A stretch of DNA of 64,000 bases from Sphingobacteriales bacterium (lineage in GTDB: Bacteria > Bacteroidota > Bacteroidia > Sphingobacteriales > Sphingobacteriaceae), in contig JACXVB010000002.1 in assembly GCA_014763615.1 (NCBI GenBank), forward strand, positions 62,001 to 126,000, in the 5' to 3' direction. The position numbers were made by a program, and so were the translations under genes. Under the pieces are notes generated by a model. It searched no databases, was not told the origin of the DNA, and saw nothing but the letters and a program-made list of their open reading frames with translations. Of the stretch, positions 14,647-22,947 are shown piece by piece (positions within the stretch are counted from its first letter, which is position 1; the number at the start of each line of letters is the position of its first letter).

Positions 14647-17043
14647 TTATCTAATCTCAGCTCCAACTTCTTTCCCGAAGTTAGCAATTAATTTCTTCAT
14701 GATTCCATCAATCTGCTGGTCGGTTAAAGTTTTTTCTTCATCCTGCAAAATAAAACTTAAAGCATAAGATTTTTTATTTTCAGGAAGCTTATCTCCTTTG
14801 TAAACATCAAAAACATTTACCTCTTTCAACAAAGATTTTTCGGTTTTAATAGCAATGCGTTTTAAATCTTCAAACTTCACATTTTGATCAAGCAATAATG
14901 ATAAATCTCTTCTAACTGCCGGGAATTTGGAAACTTCCTTATAACTGATTTTATTATTCTTTACCAACATTAAAATCATATCCCAATTCAAATCAGCATA
15001 AAAAACTTCTTTATTCACATCAGCAGCTTTTAAAGATTTTTGGGCAACAGCTCCAAATTCAACCAAGACCTTTGCTCCTCTTCTATACTGCACTCCGTAA
15101 GCAAATTCAGGGTTAGTCACTTCATCAGATTGTAAATTGGTGATATTCAATTTTTTCAAAATTCCATCCACAACAGCTTTTAAATGATAAAAACTAAGGT
15201 TTTTTCCAGCCTGATTCCACTGTTCAGTTTCTGCTTTTCCACTGATGCTAATGGCAAGATGATTTCTTTCCTCATACTTACCATTACTCAAATGATAGGT
15301 TTTACCAAATTCATACAACTTCACATCCGAATTTCTTCTGTTTTGATTATAAGCCACAGCTTCTAAGCCAGAATATAACATAGATTGACGCATGACATCT
15401 AAATCTGAACTCAGCGGATTTAAAATTTTAACCGCTTCCTCTAAAACTGAAGAATAAGCTGATTTGGTTAAAGAATTTGATAGAATCTCGAAATATCCAT
15501 TAGCGGTTAATAGATCTGCAATAGTATGTTGCAATGCTTCTTTGTCTGGTTTAGGGGAAACATTTAATGAAGCATTTACTTTTTGAGGAATCTCGATGTT
15601 ATCATAACCGTAAATTCTCAAAACCTCTTCAATCACATCCACTGGTCTGGTTACGTCCACTTTGTAGGTTGGCACTTTTAAAGCCAAACCCTCTTGAGTT
15701 TCAGTTACAACTTCAATTCCCAAAGCTTTAATGATAGAAGTTATTTCTTCAGCAGGAATGGCTTTACCAATTAATTTTTGAACATGGACAAAAGTTAACT
15801 CCACATCAAAAGCTGCAACCGGATTTGGGTAATGATCAAAAATTTCTGAAGTGATTTCTCCACCTGCCACTTCCTGGATTAATAAAGCAGCTCTTTTTAA
15901 CGCATAAACGGTGATTTCAGGGTCGGTTCCACGCTCAAAACGGAATGAAGCATCCGTTTTTAAACCAAATCTTTTGGAAGTTTTTCTTACAGAAACTGGA
16001 TTAAAATAAGCGCTTTCTAAAAAGATATTTTTGGTGCTTTCTTTCACTCCAGACTTAATCCCACCAAAAACACCAGCGATACACATGGATTCTTGGGTAT
16101 TACAAATCATTAAATCGTCGGCTGATAAGGTTCTTTCTGCATCATCTAAAGTTTTAAACTTTGTTCCATCAGCACATTTCTTAACGATTACTTTTTTACC
16201 CACAATTTCATCCGCATCAAAAGCATGTAAAGGCTGACCCAAATCATGCAGCACATAATTGGTTACATCCACAATGTTATTAATCGGGCGTAAGCCGATA
16301 ACAGCTAACTTTTCTTTTAACCATTGCGGCGAATCCTGAACAGTAATGCCTGAAATCGTTACTCCAGAATATCTTGGGGCAGCATCTTCATCTACAACCT
16401 CAACTTCAATAGCATTAGAGGTATTTGCAATTTTGAAATTTTCTACGGAAGGTTTTTTAATTTCTGATTTTAAAAATGCAGCTAAATCCCTAGCTACACC
16501 CAAATGTGAAGCTGCATCGGCTCGGTTTGGCGTTAAGCCAATCTCAAAAACAAAATCATCGGGTAAATTGAAATAATCTTTGGCTAAAGTCCCAACTACC
16601 GCATCATCTGGCAAAATCATAATTCCTGCATGACTTTCGCCTAAACCAATCTCGTCTTCGGCACAAATCATCCCCTCAGAAACTTCACCTCTAATTTTTG
16701 ATTTATTGATTTTGAAAGGCTCTCCATGAGTGGGATGCACATCACAACCTACGGTTGCCACCACCACTTTCTGACCTGCGGCAACATTTGGGGCACCACA
16801 AACAATATCTAATAAATCCGGGCCGCCAACATCAATTTTGGTAACTTTTAATCTATCAGCGTTTGGGTGCTGAGCACATTCTTTTACGTAACCAATTACT
16901 AAACCTTCTAAACCACCAGGAATGGCCTGAACTTTTTCTAAACTCTCTACTTCTAAGCCAATGGCAGTAAGAATAGCCGAAATTTCATCAGGAGTTTGAG
17001 CTGTATCAATAAATTGCTTTAACCAATTGTAAGAAATCTTCAT
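14647..17043 (-). CDS. pheT: Phenylalanyl-tRNA synthetase beta subunit
   Basis: The 798-residue beta chain of the alpha2-beta2 PheRS, which charges tRNA-Phe. Domains are visible in order: the N-terminal tRNA-binding OB fold (about 40-150, CAQHPNADRLKVTKIDVG), B3/B4 editing region (about 210-390), B5 (about 400-475), the catalytic-like core and a C-terminal anticodon-binding ferredoxin fold (about 705-797, FPAVRRDLSLLLD). Length is typical. The alpha subunit gene is not adjacent, so pheS lies elsewhere. Downstream on the same strand is the toxin-antitoxin pair, only 38 bases away. Upstream is radC. Confidence 0.97.
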   Translation of the reverse strand: MKISYNWLKQFIDTAQTPDEISAILTAIGLEVESLEKVQAIPGGLEGLVIGYVKECAQHPNADRLKVTKIDVGGPDLLDIVCGAPNVAAGQKVVVATVGCDVHPTHGEPFKINKSKIRGEVSEGMICAEDEIGLGESHAGIMILPDDAVVGTLAKDYFNLPDDFVFEIGLTPNRADAASHLGVARDLAAFLKSEIKKPSVENFKIANTSNAIEVEVVDEDAAPRYSGVTISGITVQDSPQWLKEKLAVIGLRPINNIVDVTNYVLHDLGQPLHAFDADEIVGKKVIVKKCADGTKFKTLDDAERTLSADDLMICNTQESMCIAGVFGGIKSGVKESTKNIFLESAYFNPVSVRKTSKRFGLKTDASFRFERGTDPEITVYALKRAALLIQEVAGGEITSEIFDHYPNPVAAFDVELTFVHVQKLIGKAIPAEEITSIIKALGIEVVTETQEGLALKVPTYKVDVTRPVDVIEEVLRIYGYDNIEIPQKVNASLNVSPKPDKEALQHTIADLLTANGYFEILSNSLTKSAYSSVLEEAVKILNPLSSDLDVMRQSMLYSGLEAVAYNQNRRNSDVKLYEFGKTYHLSNGKYEERNHLAISISGKAETEQWNQAGKNLSFYHLKAVVDGILKKLNITNLQSDEVTNPEFAYGVQYRRGAKVLVEFGAVAQKSLKAADVNKEVFYADLNWDMILMLVKNNKISYKEVSKFPAVRRDLSLLLDQNVKFEDLKRIAIKTEKSLLKEVNVFDVYKGDKLPENKKSYALSFILQDEEKTLTDQQIDGIMKKLIANFGKEVGAEIR

Positions 17044-17132
17044 GAAAATGTTTTTGATTTAAAAAAGACGATGAAAATAAATTTTCATGCTTCATCTTTC
17101 TGAACGGCAAAAATAGGAAATTACAACTAACA

Positions 17133-17831
17133 TTAAAGCATGCCTTCATCTGCAAAGCTGAAATATGACCTTTCGGCAAAAATCAGATGATCTACAATCT
17201 GCAAATCCAATAGTTTACCAGCTGAAACAAGTTTTTTGGTTAGAGCAACATCAGCTTCACTAGGTTTTAAATTTCCGGATGGATGATTATGTGCTAGAAT
17301 AATATTGGCTGCATTTCCTTCCAAAGCTGCTTTAAATATGATTTTTGGATCAGCAATAGTACCGGATTGCCCGCCTTTAGAAATCAATATCTTTTGCAAA
17401 ACCTTATTTGCTCGGTTAAGCAAAATCACCCAAAATTCTTCATGAAGTAAATCAGAAAAATAGGGAGATAATAAATGAAAAATATCTTTTGAGGAGGTGA
17501 TCTTATCTAAAACAACCTGCTCAGTCTCCTTTCTTCTTCTACCCAACTCCAAAGCTGCGATAATAGAAATGGCTTTTGCATCTCCTATTCCTTTAAATTT
17601 ACATAAATCTTGAACGGTGAATTTGGAAAGTGCGTTCAAATCATTTTGGCAAGCATTCAAAATTCTTTTACTTAAATCTACTGCTGATTCTGTAGTGGAG
17701 CCTGAACCAATTAAGATGGCTATTAATTCGGCATCTGATAAAACTCTTCTGCCTTGTGCAAGCAGCTTTTCCCTGGGTCTATCTTCTTCAGCCCAAGTTT
17801 TAATGGTGATTTTGTTTTCATAAGCATTCAT
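17133..17831 (-). CDS. radC: RadC-family JAB1/MPN-domain protein
   Basis: A 232-residue protein of the RadC family. The N-terminal half carries a helix-hairpin-helix segment (LCKFKGIGDAKAISIIAALELG in pieces) and the C-terminal half the JAMM metal motif with H181, H183 and D194 in AHNHPSGNLKPSEAD. The original link to DNA repair has been withdrawn; the family may be metal-dependent hydrolases of unknown substrate. Length is usual. The gene sits between rpsT and pheT on the same strand, 90 bases upstream of pheT. Confidence 0.92.
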   Translation of the reverse strand: MNAYENKITIKTWAEEDRPREKLLAQGRRVLSDAELIAILIGSGSTTESAVDLSKRILNACQNDLNALSKFTVQDLCKFKGIGDAKAISIIAALELGRRRKETEQVVLDKITSSKDIFHLLSPYFSDLLHEEFWVILLNRANKVLQKILISKGGQSGTIADPKIIFKAALEGNAANIILAHNHPSGNLKPSEADVALTKKLVSAGKLLDLQIVDHLIFAERSYFSFADEGML

Positions 17832-17865
17832 AAATTGAATTTAAAAACAAAATCTTGAAAACAAA

Positions 17866-17897
17866 AAAAGCAGAACTCTTTTCAGAATTCTGCTTTC
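17866..17897 (-). terminator. Terminator after rpsT
   Basis: An inverted repeat AAAGCAGAA / TTCTGCTTT with a 12-base spacer. On the minus strand it is followed by a T-rich run and lies 18 bases beyond the rpsT stop. Confidence 0.75.
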
Positions 17898-17914
17898 AAA
17901 AATATCTTAATCTC

Positions 17915-18166
17915 TTATAAAGAGTTAACGAACTTAGTCAATTTTGATTTGTTGTTAGCAGCTTTATTTTTATGAATGACGTTCTTTTTGGCTAAACGAT
18001 CTAACATGGAAGTTACTTTTGGTAACAAAGCAACAGCCTCTTCTTTAGAAGCAGCACCACGTAATCTTTTGATAAAAGTTCTGGTAGTTTTTGCTTGATA
18101 TCTGTTACGTAAGCGTTTTGCAGCGTTAGCTCTAATTCTTTTTAATGCTGATTTATGATTTGCCAT
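17915..18166 (-). CDS. rpsT: 30S ribosomal protein S20
   Basis: An 83-residue highly basic protein of the small ribosomal subunit that binds 16S rRNA. It begins MANHKSALKRIRANAAKRLRN, the conserved start of S20, and continues with the all-helical Lys/Arg-rich body. Length is normal. The gene is a single unit with a well-formed promoter upstream (18213-18243) and a terminator downstream. The short leader can form a CCCTGATTGAGGG hairpin, which might serve autoregulation, though that is speculative. Confidence 0.98.
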   Translation of the reverse strand: MANHKSALKRIRANAAKRLRNRYQAKTTRTFIKRLRGAASKEEAVALLPKVTSMLDRLAKKNVIHKNKAANNKSKLTKFVNSL

Positions 18167-18212
18167 TGTTAGCTTTTTATTCTTTTGTTAAATATTCCCT
18201 CAATCAGGGCTG

Positions 18213-18243
18213 CAAATATAGGCTGAATAAATTAAATAACAAA
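18213..18243 (-). promoter_or_regulatory. Promoter of rpsT (TTTG-N19-TATATTTG)
   Basis: On the minus strand, TTTG (18243-18240), exactly 19 bases, then TATATTTG (18220-18213). This matches the known Bacteroidota housekeeping promoter at both boxes and in spacing, and it precedes rpsT. Confidence 0.8.
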
Positions 18244-18310
18244 TTCAAATTTAAAAAAAATTTACCCCTTATTTAGCCCAATTCTGAATCTTATAGCTTA
18301 ATTTTATTTG

Positions 18311-19279
18311 ATGAAGATAAAAAACTTATTGATTGGTCTCTTAATTCCCCTAGTTATCCTTATGAGTTCTTGGGGATTTTTCGGTCACCAAAGAATCAAT
18401 AGATACGCTGTTTTCACCCTTCCAAGAGATCTTATTGGCTTTTATAAAAACAACATTAATTATATTACAGCACATGCCGTTGACCCTGATAAGCGCAGAT
18501 ACGCTGATTCTTTAGAGGCCAGACGTCATTATTTAGACGCCGACCATTACGGTAAAGATCCTTTTAAACTTATCCCCAGAAAATGGGATGAAGCCGTAAA
18601 AAAATTATCAGAAGATACTTTGAACGCTTACGGAATAGTGCCTTGGCAAATTCAAAGAAGCTATTATAAATTGGTGAATGCATTTAAAAATCGAGATTCT
18701 ATCCTCATCATAAAATATTCTGAAGATTTGAGTCATTACATCGCAGATGCGCATGTGCCTTTACATACTTCAGAAAATTATAACGGACAAATGACCAATC
18801 AAGTTGGGATTCATGGCTTTTGGGAAAGTAGATTGCCAGAACTTTTTGCCCATGATTATGATTATTTTGTTGGAAAAGCACAGTATATAGAAAATCCTTT
18901 AAATAAGGCTTGGGATATTGTTGAACATACATTTTCTATGCTAGACTCTACTTTAACTATTGAAAAAAAACTGAGCCAAACATTTCCTGAAGATAGAAAA
19001 TATACGTTTAACGAACGAAATGGAAAGGTAATAAGGGAGTATTCTATAGAATATTCTAAAGCTTATCATGTTGCTTTAAACGGAATGGTGGAACGACAAA
19101 TGAGAAGTTCTATTATTGATGTAGGTAGCTTTTGGTATTCTGCTTGGGTGGATGCCGGACAGCCGGATATGCATCATTTAATCAAAAAAGATTTAACAGA
19201 ACAAGAGAAAAAAGAATTGGCTAAAGAAGATCAGCTTTTTAAAAATGGAAAGCCTTTGGGAAGACCAGAAACTCAATAA
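18311..19279 (+). CDS. Secreted zinc-dependent phospholipase C/S1-P1 nuclease-like protein
   Basis: A 322-residue exported protein. After a signal peptide ending near MSS, the mature chain would begin W21-GFFGH26. In zinc phospholipase C and S1/P1 nuclease enzymes the N-terminal tryptophan amino group and nearby histidines bind zinc, and this layout fits well. Further metal-type motifs are LDADHYG, HYIADAHVPLHTSENYNG and HGFWESRL. Substrate could be phospholipid or nucleic acid phosphodiesters. The ATG at 18311 is preferred to the preceding TTG at 18308. It converges on the glycosyltransferase gene with only one base between stops. Activity is inferred from the metal motifs. Confidence 0.8.
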   Translation: MKIKNLLIGLLIPLVILMSSWGFFGHQRINRYAVFTLPRDLIGFYKNNINYITAHAVDPDKRRYADSLEARRHYLDADHYGKDPFKLIPRKWDEAVKKLSEDTLNAYGIVPWQIQRSYYKLVNAFKNRDSILIIKYSEDLSHYIADAHVPLHTSENYNGQMTNQVGIHGFWESRLPELFAHDYDYFVGKAQYIENPLNKAWDIVEHTFSMLDSTLTIEKKLSQTFPEDRKYTFNERNGKVIREYSIEYSKAYHVALNGMVERQMRSSIIDVGSFWYSAWVDAGQPDMHHLIKKDLTEQEKKELAKEDQLFKNGKPLGRPETQ

Positions 19280-19280
19280 A

Positions 19281-20069
19281 TTAATTTCTGTAGAAAAGAA
19301 GTTGCAACGTGTTTTTCATCAATCTAAATTTTAAATAAATAGCCCTTGATACTTTCATAAAAATATGATCTGTCCTTTTCCATTCTCTCCTATTCATCGT
19401 ACTCGGCTCGGCCGAGGTATTCATTTGCTCAAACATTACCTTAAAATTATTGATAAACAAACCCCTACCTTTATTTTTTACGAAAGACAAGCACATATCA
19501 AATTCTGTTACATCGCCACTCAAACCTTCTTTGTATTTACCGAATTTCTTTAAAAAGTTACTTCTTCTTAAATGAGGATGATCGCTATAGACATAAAATT
19601 TCAGATGATCAGCTTTTAGGATGGAGTTACTAAATTTCATTTCAGAAAATTGATTATCGTAAACTTCCAGATAAGGATATGCAAAATAAGCGTAAAATCT
19701 GATGATATCTATACTATCATCCATTTCCATAATCATTAAAGCTTTTGAAAAATTTTCGTTAAAACCTTCTTGTGGTACAAAATCTTCCTGAACATAGAGT
19801 ACAAAAGGTGCGCTAACTTTCTCTTGTCCTTTATTAAGATTATTCCCAAGACCTTTATTTTGCTGAGTAGTTACCAAATTAAATTGATGACTTTTTTGCA
19901 ACTTTAAAAGTTCTTCTAAATGTTCCGTTTTACTTCCATCATCAGACACTACGATGTTTCCAAAAGAAGTAGCTTGATTTTCGAATGCTTTTAGTAGGCG
20001 CTCTAAAGATGAACTTCGGTTGTAATGTGTAATTAGCAGTTCAACATTGGGGTAGTGATGGTTTTTCAT
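19281..20069 (-). CDS. GT2-like glycosyltransferase, tandem paralogue 1
   Basis: A 262-residue protein with a GT-A type nucleotide-sugar-binding N-terminus: ELLITHYNRSSSLERLL, then VVSDDGSK and KGLGNNLNKGQ, then LYVQEDFVP as the likely DxD-equivalent metal site. The C-terminal half (DHPHLRRSNFLKKFG, EFDMCLSF, EPSTMNRREWK) is shared with its neighbour. I use the ATG at 20069; an upstream TTG at 20102 would add 11 residues. The sugar and acceptor are unknown. No signal peptide is seen, so it is a cytoplasmic or membrane-associated enzyme. It follows the paralogue by about 60 bases and is probably cotranscribed. Confidence 0.8.
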   Translation of the reverse strand: MKNHHYPNVELLITHYNRSSSLERLLKAFENQATSFGNIVVSDDGSKTEHLEELLKLQKSHQFNLVTTQQNKGLGNNLNKGQEKVSAPFVLYVQEDFVPQEGFNENFSKALMIMEMDDSIDIIRFYAYFAYPYLEVYDNQFSEMKFSNSILKADHLKFYVYSDHPHLRRSNFLKKFGKYKEGLSGDVTEFDMCLSFVKNKGRGLFINNFKVMFEQMNTSAEPSTMNRREWKRTDHIFMKVSRAIYLKFRLMKNTLQLLFYRN

Positions 20070-20130
20070 AAAAGTAACAGATTCTGTTATAACTGAACTC
20101 AAATAAACAGGTAATTATAATTTTTACGGA

Positions 20131-20922
20131 TTAAATTTTGTACCTCATTAACTGAATGCTGTTTTTAACTAATCTGAATTTTAGATATACAGCCCTTAAC
20201 GCAAATATTAGGAAACTTTTTCTTTCTTTCCAAACTTGCCTATTTACCGTACTGGGTTCTTCTGCTGAATTAAATTGATCAAACATGGCTTTAAAATCGT
20301 TCATTAACAAGCCTTTGCCTTTTCTTTTTAAAAAGGATAAACACATATCAAACTCAGTGATATTTACATCAAAACCTTCTTTATAGTTACCAAATTTTTC
20401 AATAAAATTATTTCGCCTTAGATGCGGATGATCACTATACACATAAAACTTCAAATGATTAGGCTTAAATAAAGAAATATCAAACTTCATTTCATTCAAA
20501 ATCCTATTATATTTCTTCGTGTAAGGATGTTTAAAATAAGCGTAAAAGCGAATAATATCAATAGATTTATCCTCTTCCATTACTTTTAAACAAGGCTGAA
20601 AGTTAGTGTTGAACCCTTCTAATGGCACAAAATCTTCTTGAACATACAAGGTAAAAGGACTAGTCACAGCTCTTTGCCCCTTATTAATATTATTCCCTAA
20701 ACCAGAATTTTTGGGTGCTGTTATCAACTTAAAACCGTAAATATTTTGGAGTTCTTTTAGTTCATTTATGCACTTTTCTGTACTTCCATCATCAGAAACA
20801 ATAATCTCTTTAAAGGAGGTGTTCATCGTTTTAAAAGTATCCAGTAATCTGTGTAGTGATTTACTTCTATTGTAGTGCGTAATCAATAGCGCAACCTGCT
20901 CATAATGGCAACTCTGAATCAT
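20131..20922 (-). CDS. GT2-like glycosyltransferase, tandem paralogue 2
   Basis: A 263-residue glycosyltransferase very similar along its whole length to the next gene downstream: ALLITHYNRSKSLHRLL, IVSDDGSTEK, NSGLGNNINKGQ, LYVQEDFVPLEGFN, SDHPHLRRNNFIEKFG and EFDMCLSFLKRKGKG. The pair clearly arose by tandem duplication and has diverged mainly in surface positions. Two copies suggest successive transfers of related sugars or different acceptors, for example in surface polysaccharide or protein glycosylation. The rest of such a pathway is not in this window. The start is an ATG at 20922. Confidence 0.8.
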   Translation of the reverse strand: MIQSCHYEQVALLITHYNRSKSLHRLLDTFKTMNTSFKEIIVSDDGSTEKCINELKELQNIYGFKLITAPKNSGLGNNINKGQRAVTSPFTLYVQEDFVPLEGFNTNFQPCLKVMEEDKSIDIIRFYAYFKHPYTKKYNRILNEMKFDISLFKPNHLKFYVYSDHPHLRRNNFIEKFGNYKEGFDVNITEFDMCLSFLKRKGKGLLMNDFKAMFDQFNSAEEPSTVNRQVWKERKSFLIFALRAVYLKFRLVKNSIQLMRYKI

Positions 20923-21043
20923 ATTTTAATCAAATCAGTTTTTAATGATACGAAATAATTCATAATTCTTTTAAATAAGACCTATAAAGGACGATCATCA
21001 ATAAAAAAATTAAAGAAAATACGAGGGACAAAAGAGGCAATGT

Positions 21044-21051
21044 TATATTTG
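21044..21051 (+). promoter_or_regulatory. -7 promoter element (TATATTTG) of the glycyl-tRNA synthetase gene
   Basis: An exact TAnnTTTG match ending only 7 bases before the ATG at 21059, so the transcript would have almost no leader. No good -33 box was seen at the expected distance. Confidence 0.45.
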
Positions 21052-21058
21052 CAGCATC

Positions 21059-22714
21059 ATGGCAAAAAATAACGAAGAAATTTTTAAAAATGTAATCTCG
21101 CATGCTAAAGAGTATGGTTTTATATTCCCAAGCAGTGAAATATATGATGGCTTAAGTGCAGTTTATGACTACGGGCAGCTAGGTGCTGAATTAAAAAATA
21201 ACATTAAAACTTACTGGTGGAAAGCCATGGTGCAAATGCATGAAAATATTGTTGGGATTGATGCCGCTATTTTTATGCACCCTAAAGTTTGGAAAGCCAG
21301 CGGACACGTAGATGGTTTTAACGACCCCATGATTGATAATAAAGACTCTAAAAAAAGATATAGAGCAGATCAATTATTGGAAGATAAAATTGCCGAGTAT
21401 CTAAAAGAACCGATAGAACTCTATCCAATCTTAGATGAGGCTTTTAAAAAGAACAAAGAAAATATTGAGTTGAGTAACACGAATGCTAATAGCATTTCGT
21501 ATAGCAAAATAGTTAAGCATCTAATTCAGAAAGGGTCTCCATTTGAAAAATCTGTCCAAGACCAAGTTCCAGAAGAAGTTTATCAAAAATATTTGAAGGG
21601 TGTTTTGCTGCAGATGGACTTAGATATTGCTTTAAATAACGATGATTTACCTCGTTTAAAAGAATTAATTGAAGAATACAACATTGTTTGCCCGATTTCT
21701 AAAACTGCTAATTGGACAGATGTTCGTCAGTTTAATTTGATGTTTGCCACCCAATTTGGCGCCATGGCAGAAGGTTCTGAAGAAGTATACCTTCGTCCGG
21801 AAACAGCTCAAGGTATTTTTGTTAACTTCTTAAACGTACAAAAATCAGGAAGAATGAAAATTCCTTTCGGGATTGCACAAATTGGAAAAGCATTTAGAAA
21901 CGAAGTGATTGCTCGTCAGTTTATCATGCGTATGCGTGAGTTTGAACAAATGGAAATGCAATTTTTTGTACGCCCTGGCACGGAGATGGAATGGTACAAC
22001 AAATGGAAAGAAACCCGTTTGAAATGGCATTTAGCTTTAGGAACAGACCCTAAAAAATATCAATATCATGACCATGCAAAATTAGCTCATTATGCTAATG
22101 CTGCTGTTGATATTGAATATGAATTCCCTTTTGGATTTAAAGAGGTTGAAGGAATACATTCTCGTACCGATTTTGATTTAAAACAACATCAAGAATTTTC
22201 TGGCAAGAAAATGCAATATTTCGATCCAGAAGTTGACCCAGAAACTGGAAAGCCTTTCGGAAATTATATTCCTTATGTAATTGAAACATCCATTGGTTTA
22301 GATCGCTTTTTCTTAGTGACTTTAATTAATTCTTATCAGGAAGAAGATTTAAGTACTGATGATAAACAGGATTCTCGCTCAGTTTTAAAATTACATCCTG
22401 CCCTTTCTCCTTATAAAGCTGCGGTTTTACCATTAACTAAAAAAGATGGATTGCCAGAAAAAGCTCGAGAAATTATGGATGCTTTAAAGTTTGATTTCAA
22501 TATGGCTTATGATGAGAAAGATTCTATTGGTAAACGTTATCGCAGGCAGGACGCTATTGGTACACCATTTTGTATCACAGTAGATTATGAAACTTTAGAA
22601 AATAATACAGTAACCATTCGTCATCGTGATAGTATGGAGCAAGAAAGAGTAGCGATTGCTGATTTACAAAAAATGATTGGAGACTTCGTGAGCTGGAAAA
22701 ATTTATTGACTTAA
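21059..22714 (+). CDS. glyQS: Glycyl-tRNA synthetase (single-chain dimeric type)
   Basis: A 551-residue class II synthetase of the alpha2 type that charges tRNA-Gly. The N-terminus (GFIFPSSEIYDGLSAVYDYGQLGAELKNNIK in pieces, about 20-50) is typical, as are YLRPETAQGIFVNF, motif 2 (FRNEVIARQFIMRMREFEQME), GLDRFFLV as motif 3, and the C-terminal anticodon-binding domain (about 440-551). The chain is somewhat longer than many bacterial homologues, with additional sequence around 90-200 that includes a Lys/Glu/Asn-rich stretch. The gene is monocistronic with a strong terminator downstream. Confidence 0.97.
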   Translation: MAKNNEEIFKNVISHAKEYGFIFPSSEIYDGLSAVYDYGQLGAELKNNIKTYWWKAMVQMHENIVGIDAAIFMHPKVWKASGHVDGFNDPMIDNKDSKKRYRADQLLEDKIAEYLKEPIELYPILDEAFKKNKENIELSNTNANSISYSKIVKHLIQKGSPFEKSVQDQVPEEVYQKYLKGVLLQMDLDIALNNDDLPRLKELIEEYNIVCPISKTANWTDVRQFNLMFATQFGAMAEGSEEVYLRPETAQGIFVNFLNVQKSGRMKIPFGIAQIGKAFRNEVIARQFIMRMREFEQMEMQFFVRPGTEMEWYNKWKETRLKWHLALGTDPKKYQYHDHAKLAHYANAAVDIEYEFPFGFKEVEGIHSRTDFDLKQHQEFSGKKMQYFDPEVDPETGKPFGNYIPYVIETSIGLDRFFLVTLINSYQEEDLSTDDKQDSRSVLKLHPALSPYKAAVLPLTKKDGLPEKAREIMDALKFDFNMAYDEKDSIGKRYRRQDAIGTPFCITVDYETLENNTVTIRHRDSMEQERVAIADLQKMIGDFVSWKNLLT

Positions 22715-22731
22715 GATTCAACTCCATATTT

Positions 22732-22771
22732 AAAAAAGTCTCGGCTATAGTTTATAAGCCGAGACTTTTTT
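22732..22771 (+). terminator. Rho-independent terminator of the glycyl-tRNA synthetase gene
   Basis: Stem AAAAAAGTCTCGGCT paired with AGCCGAGACTTTTTT around a 10-base loop, ending in six T, 18 bases after the stop codon. Confidence 0.9.
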
Positions 22772-22947
22772 ATTCCGCACAAAACCAATGGTTAATATTT
22801 GTTCGTAAATGAATTTTAAATTGTCGTTTAAAATCAGTAAAATAGGCGTTTAAACATTCAGAGTTTTAACTCCAACTTAATCTTTTCATTTACTTGAGCA
22901 TAATTATTTGTAATTCAATCTATTGTTATCTGCAATCACGGCTCAAC

